From positions 1 through 40,026 of the forward strand of contig JADGQW010000003.1 in NCBI GenBank assembly GCA_017881505.1: a stretch of DNA of 40,026 bases. Direction: 5' to 3'. How positions within the stretch are numbered: position 1 is the first letter of the stretch; each line of letters opens with the position of its first letter. The position numbers and the translations under genes were made by a program. This document shows, piece after piece, positions 25,099-33,114 of this stretch. The notes under the pieces are model-generated. The model made no database searches. It saw nothing but the letters and a program-made list of their open reading frames with translations, and was not told the origin of the DNA. Origin of the DNA: Gemmatimonadales bacterium (GTDB taxonomy: Bacteria; Gemmatimonadota; Gemmatimonadetes; Gemmatimonadales; JACORV01).

Positions 25099-26517
25099 GT
25101 GGCCGCCGTGGCGCTGGGCGCTGCGGCCCTGGCCGGGCCCCTCGCCGCGCAGACGCCGGCGGACACCCTCATCTACAACCTCGCCGTGACGGGCTCGGGG
25201 ACGCGCCTCTCCGTCGAGGCACGGATGATCGCTGGGGAGGGGACGAGCGTGTTCCTCGCGTCGCCACCCGCGGGCGCCGGGACGAGCGTCACGGCCTTCG
25301 GCGCGAGCGACGACCGCGGCGCCCCACTGCTCGTCCAGCGCACCGGGAGCGGCTACGTCATCGCCCGCAGCCGGCCCGGTCCCGTCCGCTTCCGCTACCA
25401 GCTCTCCTTCACCGACTCGGTCGCGGCCGGCTCGACCGCGGCCGGCCTCGACAGCGTGCGGCTCTACGCCGTCACGCGCAGTCTCTTCGTCGCGCCCGAT
25501 CCGGTCCTGTACCGCAAGATGGGGCATCCCTATCCGGTGGTGCGGCTCCAGTTCCTCCTGCCACCCCGCTGGCGCCTGGTCGCGAGCTGGGACAGCCTCG
25601 GGCCGGTGTTGGCGCCGCGTTCCGGCGACGACCTGCTGGGTGGGGCCGTCGCCGCAGCGGCCGATTACCGCCTCTACGACGGCAGCACCGGCGGCGCGGC
25701 GTTCACCGTGGCGGTGCGGGGCACCCGCGCCTTCACCGATTCCGCCCTGGTGGACCTCGTCTCGGCGAGCCTCCGCCTCGGCGCCGAGGCCTTCGGGGCG
25801 GTGCCGGTCCCGCGCGTCACCTACATCAGCGACACGGGGCGGAAGGGGCGCACGAGCGGGAGCCTGCAGGGGACGTCGGCCGTCGGCCTCCTCTGGGAGC
25901 CGGGGGAGATGCTCGAGCGCGCCCGCAGTCACGACACCTTCCACGAGACCCTGCACCTGTGGTTCGGCGGCGCGATGGAAGCGGAGCGGTGGTGGACGGA
26001 GGGCGTCACGGACTATTTCGCCGCGCGGCTCTACGCGGCGTGGCGCGGCGATCCCCGGGAGCTGGCGGCCCTCTGCTACGAATCGCTGCGGAACTACGAC
26101 CGCATCCCCCACCGCCGCACGACGACCATGACGCAGGAGGCGCACTCCCTCCCCGGCGGCGACAACACGATCCGGCTCGTCTACCGGAAGGGGATGCTGG
26201 CGGGCCTCCTGCTCGACGCCGCCATCCGCCGGGGCTCGCACGAGCGAGCCACGCTCGACGACGTCGCCCGCCGCCTCCTCGCGGCGGCACGGACACACCG
26301 CTCCAAGACGATCCCGGAATCGGAGATCGGGGAGGCCGTCGCCGAGGCGGGGGGCTCCACGGCCGCCCACGAGTGGACCCGCGTCGTGACCGGCACCGAA
26401 GAGATCACCGAAGCGCAGGTCGCCGCCGCGCTCCGGACCGTCACCGGCGTGGAGCTGCCCCCGCCGCCGCCCCGCCCCGCCAACCCGAAGACGCTTTCGA
26501 AGCCGCCGTCACCGTGA
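25099..26517 (+). CDS. Secreted M61-like (glycyl aminopeptidase-type) metallopeptidase
   Basis: The protein has 472 residues from the GTG at 25099. It has an N-terminal secretion signal ending LAGPLAAQ, a ~230-residue beta-rich domain, then a gluzincin catalytic domain with HETLH (282-286) and the downstream Glu301 in WWTEGVTDYF, the two halves of the zinc site. This arrangement is that of M61 peptidases; no C-terminal PDZ domain is visible, so it is shorter than typical members. Start note: the GTG gives a signal with no positive charge. A CTG at 25072 would add ARPTAVK and make a better signal peptide, so the true start may be upstream. The DJ-1-like gene follows after ten bases. Confidence 0.82.
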   Translation: MAAVALGAAALAGPLAAQTPADTLIYNLAVTGSGTRLSVEARMIAGEGTSVFLASPPAGAGTSVTAFGASDDRGAPLLVQRTGSGYVIARSRPGPVRFRYQLSFTDSVAAGSTAAGLDSVRLYAVTRSLFVAPDPVLYRKMGHPYPVVRLQFLLPPRWRLVASWDSLGPVLAPRSGDDLLGGAVAAAADYRLYDGSTGGAAFTVAVRGTRAFTDSALVDLVSASLRLGAEAFGAVPVPRVTYISDTGRKGRTSGSLQGTSAVGLLWEPGEMLERARSHDTFHETLHLWFGGAMEAERWWTEGVTDYFAARLYAAWRGDPRELAALCYESLRNYDRIPHRRTTTMTQEAHSLPGGDNTIRLVYRKGMLAGLLLDAAIRRGSHERATLDDVARRLLAAARTHRSKTIPESEIGEAVAEAGGSTAAHEWTRVVTGTEEITEAQVAAALRTVTGVELPPPPPRPANPKTLSKPPSP

Positions 26518-26527
26518 GGATGCCGCG

Positions 26528-27058
26528 ATGAGACTCCAGGGGAAGACCGTCCTGATCTTCGCCGCGCCGCAGTTCGAGGACCTCGAGCTCCTGTACCCGA
26601 AGATCCGGCTCGAGGAGGAGGGGGCCACCGTGGTGGTCGCCGGCCTGGGGGAGAAGAGCTACGCCGGCAAGAAGGGCCACACGGTGACCGCCGACACGAA
26701 CGTGGACGACGTGTATGTCGAGACGTACGACGGGCTGGTGATCCCGGGGGGCTGGGCGCCGGACGTCATGCGGCGGTCCGACAAGCTGCTGCGCATCACC
26801 CGCGACTTCGTCGCCGCGGGGAAGCCCGTGGCGTTCATCTGCCACGCGGCGTGGGTGCTCGCGTCGGCGGGGCTGCTGAAGGGCCGCCGCGCAACCTGCG
26901 TCCGCGCGATCCGCGACGATATCGTGAACGCCGGCGCCGAGTACGTGGATGAGGCCGTCGTGGTGGACCGGAACCTCATCTCCTCGCGCACGCCGGCGGA
27001 CCTCGCGGCGTTCTGCCGGGCGCTGATCGCCGCCCTGGCGGAGGGGGCGGCGGCCTAG
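26528..27058 (+). CDS. DJ-1/PfpI family protein (YhbO-like)
   Basis: A 176-residue cytosolic protein. The elbow motif AFICHAAWVL holds candidate nucleophile Cys105 with His106. FEDLEL supplies the conserved acid (Glu17), and LVIPGGWAPDVMR is the usual glycine-rich loop. Family members include intracellular proteases, glyoxalases and proposed deglycases; which applies here cannot be told. GAGGA, overlapping the upstream stop, lies seven bases before the ATG, so translation is probably coupled to the M61-like gene. Its stop shares the four-base palindrome CTAG with the stop of the convergent DUF1015 gene. Confidence 0.9.
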   Translation: MRLQGKTVLIFAAPQFEDLELLYPKIRLEEEGATVVVAGLGEKSYAGKKGHTVTADTNVDDVYVETYDGLVIPGGWAPDVMRRSDKLLRITRDFVAAGKPVAFICHAAWVLASAGLLKGRRATCVRAIRDDIVNAGAEYVDEAVVVDRNLISSRTPADLAAFCRALIAALAEGAAA

Positions 27059-28287
27059 CCCTCGCCGGCGAACGTCCGGATCACGACGCCGGTCGGGATC
27101 TTCGGCGCGAAGAAGGTGGACTTCTGGGGCATCACCTGCCCCGCATCCGCCACCCGGCGGACCTGTTCGATCCGGGTCGGCGGCAACAGCACCGCGAAGG
27201 CGCACTCCGCCCCGCACGCGGCGGCACGGGCCTCGTCGGCGTCGGCGGTGTAGCCCAGCGCCGGCGCGCCCCGCATCAACCCGGCCGCCACGGTCCGGAT
27301 CGCCACCGCGTCGGCGATCGCCACTTCCAGCTCCCGCACCGCCGGATGCGTGCTCAGGTCCCGCACCCGCGAGAGGTCCGCGTCGGGCCGCAGGCGCAGC
27401 GGCAACTCCCGACAGTCCGCGAACAGCACGGTGAGCGTCGCGTCGGCCGCGTCGGCGGGGACCGTGAAGTACGGCTGCGCCGCCCCGAGGAACGCCTCGC
27501 GGCTCAGCGGCGCGCCCTGCACGATGCGGTGCGTCGGGAGGATGGCGAGCCCCGGGTCCCGGAACGACACGACGTGCGCCAGGGTCCGCGCCGCCCCCGC
27601 CCGCCAGGGCTCGGGTGCCTCGCCCCGGAAGAGCACCGAGGTCTCGAAGCGATGATGCCCGTCGGCGATGTACACCGGCGCCGCGCCCGCCGCCCGCGCC
27701 AGCTGGGCGGCCCGGTCCCCCGTCACGAGCCACACCTCGTGCGACGCCCCGATCGCCTCGCAGCGCGCCCAAGGCGCCGCCGCCCCGACCTCCGCGAGCA
27801 GCGCGGCCAGCGCGCCCGAGTCGTCGGGCGCCAGCACGAAGACGGGGCTCAGGTTGCACCCGGTGGCGTGCATCAGCCGGCGCCGGTCCTCCTTGGGGCC
27901 GGCGTGCGTCTTCTCGTGGGGGAGGATCCGGCCGGCCGCGAACGGCTCCGCGCTGAGGGCGAGGAACACGCCGGTCCGGATGCGCACCGAGCCATCCGGC
28001 AGCCGCGCCGTCGTCCGCAGCACGTAGGCGGTCGGCACCGGGTCCCGGACCAGCGTGCCCGACGCGCGCCACGCCTGGAGCAGGCCGGCCGCCGCGGCGT
28101 ACGGATCGCCGCCGTTCGTGGCGAGGGGTAGGTCCGCGTGCACGATGTTGGCAGGATCGAGCGCGGCGAGGGCCGCGCGCTGCGTCGGGTTGATCACGTC
28201 GTAGGGAGGGGCCAGGCGCCTGGCGAGCGAGGCGGCCTCCGCGAAATGTTCGCCGCGGAACGTGGCGAACAGGGGTGTCTCCGTCAC
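27055..28287 (-). CDS. DUF1015 family protein
   Basis: The 410-residue protein is of the DUF1015 family. LAPPYDVINPTQRAALAALDPANIVH near the start, ILPHEKTHAGPKEDRRRL in the middle, YIADGHHRFETSVLF and QPYFTVP are its hallmark segments. The family is widespread and its function is not established, though the conserved HEKT and DGHHRFE blocks look like an active site. A GTG at 28287 overlaps the upstream gene's stop as GTGA, with GGAGG just before, so it is translationally coupled. It is the last gene of the fadI-fadJ-proDH operon and meets the DJ-1-like gene tail to tail. Confidence 0.88.
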   Translation of the reverse strand: MTETPLFATFRGEHFAEAASLARRLAPPYDVINPTQRAALAALDPANIVHADLPLATNGGDPYAAAAGLLQAWRASGTLVRDPVPTAYVLRTTARLPDGSVRIRTGVFLALSAEPFAAGRILPHEKTHAGPKEDRRRLMHATGCNLSPVFVLAPDDSGALAALLAEVGAAAPWARCEAIGASHEVWLVTGDRAAQLARAAGAAPVYIADGHHRFETSVLFRGEAPEPWRAGAARTLAHVVSFRDPGLAILPTHRIVQGAPLSREAFLGAAQPYFTVPADAADATLTVLFADCRELPLRLRPDADLSRVRDLSTHPAVRELEVAIADAVAIRTVAAGLMRGAPALGYTADADEARAAACGAECAFAVLLPPTRIEQVRRVADAGQVMPQKSTFFAPKIPTGVVIRTFAGEG

Positions 28288-28607
28288 ATATCCTCCGTCT
28301 GTCGCCGCTCGGCGATCAGCCGGTCGAGATGAGCCTTCACCTGGTCGAGCGTGAGCCGCCCGACGGCCTCCTCCGCCCGCGCCGAATCGGCGTCGGAGGA
28401 GAGAAAGCCCGTTTCGAGATGACCGTCGGGCTCGTTCGCGGCCGACCAGCGCACGAAGATCAGCGCCGCGCCGAACCGCCCGTCCGGTCCCGGGTCGTCC
28501 TCCGAGAAGACGCCCACCGAGTACGCCCGCCCGTCGGAGCCCTCGAATCCCGGAGGGCGTCCGTGAACCGCCTCGTACCCGCGTAGCGTCGCCTCGTCCA
28601 CCGTCAC
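28284..28607 (-). CDS. Small uncharacterised protein in the fatty-acid/proline operon
   Basis: A 107-residue soluble, acidic protein that I do not recognise. It has SVGVFSEDDPGPDGRFGAALIFVRW as a likely beta-sheet core and ends in a charged helix (LTLDQVKAHLDRLIAERRQ). No signal peptide, membrane segment or metal motif is visible. Its GTG overlaps the proline dehydrogenase stop (GTGA) and its own stop overlaps the DUF1015 start (GTGA). Translation is therefore coupled on both sides, and product levels should follow those of its neighbours. That tight placement is the best evidence it is real and functionally linked. Confidence 0.75.
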   Translation of the reverse strand: MTVDEATLRGYEAVHGRPPGFEGSDGRAYSVGVFSEDDPGPDGRFGAALIFVRWSAANEPDGHLETGFLSSDADSARAEEAVGRLTLDQVKAHLDRLIAERRQTEDM

Positions 28608-29533
28608 CGGCCGATGCCTTCCTTCAGCACGCTCATCGGGATGAAGAAGAGCGTGGAGGGACTCTCCGCCAGCCGCCGCATGAAGTACGGATACCAGTGC
28701 GTCCCGAACGGCACGTACACCCGCACGTTGTACCCCTCGGCCCGGAGTCCCTGCTGCAGGTCGCGCCGGATGCCGTAGAGCATCTGGAACTCGAACCGCG
28801 CCGGCGCGATCCCCTTCTCCTTCGCGTACGCCTTCACCTGCGCGATGATCGCTGGGTCGTGCGTCGCGATGCCGTGATACTGGCCCGATGCCAGCAGGCG
28901 CTGCGCCAGCGCGACGTAGCTCGCGGCGATCTCCCGCTTGGCCGGGAAGGCCACTGTCGGCGGCTCGAGGTACGCCCCCTTGCAGAGCCGCACCTTCGCC
29001 TTCGCCGCCATCAGCCGCTCGATGTCCGCCGCGCTGCGCCGCAGGTACGCCTGGATGACGATGCCGATGCCGTCACCGTACGCGGGATGCAGATCCTTCT
29101 CGAAGAGGTCCAGCGTCCGCTGGGTGTGCGCGCTCCCCTCCATGTCCACCCGGACGAAGATCCCCAGCTGCTTCGCGCGGTCGAGGATGCGGCGGATGCC
29201 CGCCGCGAACTCCGCTGCGTCGAGGTCGAAGCCGAGCTGCGTCAACTTGATCGACATGTTCGCGGGGGCCTTCTCCGCCGCGATCTTCGCGAGGATCGAG
29301 AGCGCGCCCTCCACCGCGGCGCGCGCCTCCTCCTGTGTCCGCACGCTCTCGCCCAGGAGATCGAGGGTCGCCGTGATGCCCGTGGTGTTGAGCGCGCGCA
29401 CCGCCGCCACCGCGGTGTCGAGCGTGTCCCCCGCCACGAACCGCGACGCGAACCGCGACGCGAGCCAGTTGGTCCGGACGAAGTCGTTGAGCCGCTGCTG
29501 TTTGCTGAGGTAGATGAGGGTCTGGCGCAGCAT
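28604..29533 (-). CDS. Proline dehydrogenase (monofunctional, FAD-dependent)
   Basis: This 309-residue enzyme oxidises L-proline to pyrroline-5-carboxylate with FAD, passing electrons to the quinone pool. The (beta/alpha)8 PRODH barrel is indicated by MSIKLTQLGFDLD, IFVRVDMEGSA, VRLCKGAYLEP, IATHDPAII, FEFQMLYGIR and the C-terminal YVPFGTHWYPYFMRRLAE, which holds the substrate-binding Arg pair. Length matches stand-alone bacterial PRODH, not fused PutA. AGGA precedes the ATG at 29533, which lies eight bases after the fadJ stop. No pyrroline-5-carboxylate dehydrogenase is in the window. Placement in a beta-oxidation operon suggests co-control of catabolic electron donors. Confidence 0.94.
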   Translation of the reverse strand: MLRQTLIYLSKQQRLNDFVRTNWLASRFASRFVAGDTLDTAVAAVRALNTTGITATLDLLGESVRTQEEARAAVEGALSILAKIAAEKAPANMSIKLTQLGFDLDAAEFAAGIRRILDRAKQLGIFVRVDMEGSAHTQRTLDLFEKDLHPAYGDGIGIVIQAYLRRSAADIERLMAAKAKVRLCKGAYLEPPTVAFPAKREIAASYVALAQRLLASGQYHGIATHDPAIIAQVKAYAKEKGIAPARFEFQMLYGIRRDLQQGLRAEGYNVRVYVPFGTHWYPYFMRRLAESPSTLFFIPMSVLKEGIGR

Positions 29534-29541
29534 AGGTCCTG

Positions 29542-31680
29542 TCAGGCTGTCGGGTAGAAGCGTCCGCCCCGCCGAGCGAGGTCGGCCAGAAGGGGCGCCG
29601 GCGCGAAGCGGTCGCCGTAATCCGCAGCGAATCGTTCGAGTATCGCGACCGCCTGTCCGGGCCCGGCGGCGTCCAATGCACGGAACGGGCCACCGCGGAA
29701 GGCGGGGAAGCCGATGCCGAAGAGGGCGCCGACGTCCCCGTCGCGGGGAGAACGGACGACTTCCTCCTCCAACGCGCGCGCCGCCTCGTTCAGCATCGCG
29801 TATGCGAGGCGCTCGGCGATCCGTTCGGCCGGCGGCGCCTCGCCCGGGATGAGATGCAGCGCCTCGTACACCGTCGGGTCGGCGCCCGCCTTCTTCCCGT
29901 TCCGGTAGCGGAAGAACCCCTTGCCGTTCTTCCGGCCAAGGCGACCGCCCGCCACGAGGGCGCCGAGATCGAAGGCGGGGGCGAGCCGCGCGCCGAGCGC
30001 GTCGTGCATCACGAGACCCGCCTTGTGCGCGACGTCGAGACCGACCTCGTCGAGGAGGGTGATGGGCCCGACCGGGAACCCCCACGCCGTCATCGCGCCG
30101 TCGATGGCCTCGATCGGCACCCGCTCCGTCAGGAGGCGGCACGCCTCGTTGAGGTACGGCAGGAGGATGCGGTTGACGAAGAAGCCGGGGCGGTCGCGGA
30201 CGACGATGACGGTCTTGCCGAGGCGGCGGCCAAAGGCCACGGCGGTAACGACGGTGCGGGGCGCCGTGCGCTCGGCGGCGATGACCTCGAGGAGCGGCAT
30301 CCGGTGCACGGGCGAGAAGAAGTGCATCCCGACGACCGTCTCGGGATGCGCCGACGCCTCCGCGATGCGTCCGATGGGGATGGTGGAGGTGTTGGAGGCG
30401 AAGAGGCACTCGGGCCGGGTGGCCGCCTCCACCTCGCGCAACACCGCCTGCTTCACCGCGAGATCTTCGAAGACGGCCTCGATGACGAGGTCGGCGCGCC
30501 GGAACCCGGCGAAGCCGTCGCCGCCGCCGACGAGCGCGAGCTGACGCGCGGCCTCGAGGCGGGTGGCGCTCTTCCGCCGGACCCGGCCCTCGATGACGTC
30601 GGCAACCGCCTTGAGCCCCTTCCCGACGCGCGGGAGGTCGGCGTCCTTGAGCCGCACCGGGACGCCCGCCTGCAGCGCGGCGACCGCGGCGATCCCCGCG
30701 CCCATGAATCCCGCGCCGACGACGCCGATCTGCGCAACGGGGAGGGGCGCGGGCGCCGGCTCGGCGACCCCGGGGTCCTTCTTGAGCGCCGTCGTGGCGA
30801 AGAAGACGTCCACCAGGCGCCGTGACACCTCGCTGACCGCCAGCCGCCCGAACTGCTCGGCCTCGTACGGGAGCCCGAGCTCGATCCCGCTCCCCAGGCT
30901 GACGCGGATGGTGTCGATCGCGGCGAGGGGCGCGGGATAGTGACCGCCGGTGCGACGCAGCGTGATCGCGCGGGCGCGGCGCAGGACGAGCGCCTGTCCG
31001 AGCGCGCTGCGGTCGAAGAACCAGCTCACGAGGCCGCCGCGCGCGCGGCGGGGACGACCCTCGCCGCGCGCGAGGCGCTGCGCCGCGGCCAGCGCCACCT
31101 CGCGGAGGATCGCGGGCGGCACGACCTCGTCCACGAGTCCCATCCGCAATGCCTTCACCGCGCGGACCTGCCGGCCGGTAAGGATGAGGTCCAGGGCGGC
31201 GCGCAGCCCGACGAGCCGCGGGAGGCGGTTGCTCCCTCCGGCGCCCGGGATGATGCCGATCTGCACCTCGGGCTGGCCGAGGATCGTCTTCGGGTGGTCC
31301 GTCGCGATGCGGTAGTGGGCGGCGAGCGAGACCTCGAGTCCGCCGCCGACGCAGGCGCCGTGGATCGCGACGACGAACGGCTTCGGGAAGCCGGCCACGC
31401 GATCCATGAGCGCCTGGCCGACCCGCGCCAGCCGCGTTGCCTCGTCCGCCGTCCGGAGCGCGACGAATTCGTCGATGTCCGCGCCGGCGCTGAACGTGTC
31501 GACTTTGCCGGAGATGAGCACCACGGCGCGGACCGATCCGTCACCGGCCAGCGCATCGAGGAGGGCGCCGAACTCGGCCCGGACGGCCATCGTGAACTTG
31601 TTGACCGGCTCGCCGGGGAGGTCGAAGGTGAGGACGGCCACGCCGGCCACGTCCTCGCGGGTGAACGCGGAGCCGCTCAT
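29542..31680 (-). CDS. fadJ: Fatty-acid oxidation alpha subunit FadJ-type (enoyl-CoA hydratase / 3-hydroxyacyl-CoA dehydrogenase)
   Basis: The 712-residue multifunctional beta-oxidation enzyme hydrates enoyl-CoA and oxidises L-3-hydroxyacyl-CoA. The N-terminal crotonase domain has TFSAGADIDEF, GACVGGGLEVSLA (oxyanion hole) and LGQPEVQIGIIPGAGG (catalytic Glu region). The dehydrogenase half starts at QIGVVGAGFMGAGIA (NAD site) and has MHFFSPVHRMPLLEVI with the catalytic His, then two C-terminal helical domains. GGAGG lies seven bases before the ATG at 31680, and the start overlaps the thiolase stop as ATGA. Together with the thiolase it forms the alpha2-beta2 complex. FadB-like naming is equally possible; FadJ is chosen from the pairing with a FadI-type thiolase. 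Confidence 0.93.
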   Translation of the reverse strand: MSGSAFTREDVAGVAVLTFDLPGEPVNKFTMAVRAEFGALLDALAGDGSVRAVVLISGKVDTFSAGADIDEFVALRTADEATRLARVGQALMDRVAGFPKPFVVAIHGACVGGGLEVSLAAHYRIATDHPKTILGQPEVQIGIIPGAGGSNRLPRLVGLRAALDLILTGRQVRAVKALRMGLVDEVVPPAILREVALAAAQRLARGEGRPRRARGGLVSWFFDRSALGQALVLRRARAITLRRTGGHYPAPLAAIDTIRVSLGSGIELGLPYEAEQFGRLAVSEVSRRLVDVFFATTALKKDPGVAEPAPAPLPVAQIGVVGAGFMGAGIAAVAALQAGVPVRLKDADLPRVGKGLKAVADVIEGRVRRKSATRLEAARQLALVGGGDGFAGFRRADLVIEAVFEDLAVKQAVLREVEAATRPECLFASNTSTIPIGRIAEASAHPETVVGMHFFSPVHRMPLLEVIAAERTAPRTVVTAVAFGRRLGKTVIVVRDRPGFFVNRILLPYLNEACRLLTERVPIEAIDGAMTAWGFPVGPITLLDEVGLDVAHKAGLVMHDALGARLAPAFDLGALVAGGRLGRKNGKGFFRYRNGKKAGADPTVYEALHLIPGEAPPAERIAERLAYAMLNEAARALEEEVVRSPRDGDVGALFGIGFPAFRGGPFRALDAAGPGQAVAILERFAADYGDRFAPAPLLADLARRGGRFYPTA

Positions 31681-32975
31681 CGGGCCGCCTCCAGGACCAT
31701 CGCGAACCCCATGCCGCCCTGCGCGCAGATGGACACGAGCCCGAACTGCACGCCGCGGCGGCGCATCTCGTTCGCAAGCGTGGTCACGAGGCGCGCCCCG
31801 GTCGCGCCGAAGGGGTGGCCGATGGCGATCGAGCCGCCCATCACGTTGGTGGCGTCCCAGTCCACCTCGCCCACGGGCTCCGACCGGCCGAGATGCGCCT
31901 CCGCCCAAGCGCGCGACTCGAACGCCTGCACGTTGGAGAGCACCTGTACGGCGAACGCCTCGTGCATCTCGACGAGGCCGAGGTCCTTCCAGTGCAGCCC
32001 GGCGCGTTCGAGCGCCTTCGGGACGGCGTACGTCGGCCCCATCAGCAGCTGGTCGGCGGGGTCCACCGCCGCCACGGCGTACGACCGCACGAGGGCGAGG
32101 GGCACGAATCCCGAGGCCCGCGCCACCTCCTCGGCCATGACCAGGACGGCGGCGGCGCCGTCGGTGAGGGGAGAGGCGTTCCCGGCGGTGACCGTGCCGT
32201 AGCGCCGGTCGAACACCGGCCGGAGGGAGGCGAGCTGGTCGTAGCTGGTGTCCGCGCGGATCCCGTTGTCCGAGGTGGCGATCACGTCGAACCGCGGCGG
32301 CACGAACACCGGGCCGATCTCGGCGGTGAGGCGGCCGTCGGCGGTGCCGGCGGCGGCGAGCTGGTGCGAGCGGAGCGCGAACCGGTCCTGCGCCTCCCGG
32401 GAGATGCCGTTCTCCTTGGCCATCTTCTCGGCCGACTGCCCCATCGTCATCCCGGTGGAGGGCTCCGCGATGGCGGGCGTCACCGGCACGAGGTCGCGCG
32501 GCCGCGTCCGTGCCAGGATGGCGAGCCGCCGCCCCAGCGTCTTGGCCTTGCCCGCCTCGACGAGGAGCGCGCTGAAGCGCCGGGAGTGGAGGATGGGGAT
32601 GTCGGAGAGCGATTCCGTGCCGCCCGCGATCACCACATCGGCGTGGCCGAGGGCGATCTGGTCGTGGGCCTCGGTGATCGCCTGTCCCGACGACGCGCAG
32701 GCGCGGTTGAGGCTGTGCGCCGGGATGGTCCGCGGGAACTGCGGAAGGAGGCTCACCTCCCGCGCCACGTTGGCCACGAGTACCGAGGGGAGCACCTGAC
32801 CGAAGATCACCTGGTCCACCGCGCCCGGGTCCACTTCGGTCCGGGCCAGCAGTTCGCGCGTGGCCAGCTTCGCGAGGTCCACCGCCGTAAGGTCGCGGAA
32901 GGCCGTCCCCGCCCTCGCGAACGGGGTCCGGCACCCGCCGACGATCGCGACGCGCCGACCATTGCTGCTGTTCAT
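31677..32975 (-). CDS. fadI: 3-ketoacyl-CoA thiolase (FadI type)
   Basis: This 432-residue thiolase cleaves 3-ketoacyl-CoA with CoA to give acetyl-CoA. The catalytic set is visible: Cys93 in NRACASSG, His in EMHEAFAVQ, and the C-terminal CAQGGMGFA Cys with GHPFGATGARL. Length and the long loop region fit the FadI subgroup, which partners FadJ, and the gene directly precedes fadJ with a four-base overlap. AGGGAG lies eight bases before the ATG at 32975. The 139-base gap to glpD must hold divergent promoters; a TAGCTT (33029-33024, minus) is the best -10 candidate seen, with no good -35. Confidence 0.94.
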   Translation of the reverse strand: MNSSNGRRVAIVGGCRTPFARAGTAFRDLTAVDLAKLATRELLARTEVDPGAVDQVIFGQVLPSVLVANVAREVSLLPQFPRTIPAHSLNRACASSGQAITEAHDQIALGHADVVIAGGTESLSDIPILHSRRFSALLVEAGKAKTLGRRLAILARTRPRDLVPVTPAIAEPSTGMTMGQSAEKMAKENGISREAQDRFALRSHQLAAAGTADGRLTAEIGPVFVPPRFDVIATSDNGIRADTSYDQLASLRPVFDRRYGTVTAGNASPLTDGAAAVLVMAEEVARASGFVPLALVRSYAVAAVDPADQLLMGPTYAVPKALERAGLHWKDLGLVEMHEAFAVQVLSNVQAFESRAWAEAHLGRSEPVGEVDWDATNVMGGSIAIGHPFGATGARLVTTLANEMRRRGVQFGLVSICAQGGMGFAMVLEAAR

Positions 32976-33114
32976 CGGGTCCGCTCCCTGGGGCCGCGCC
33001 CGCTCGACGCCGCCGCTCCGGCAAAGCTAGTCACACCCCGGAGGAGCGGCCACCGGCGCGGTGGGATGCGCGCGACGCCTTCCCGCTGCATCTTGTTCCC
33101 CTCAGGACGCCACG

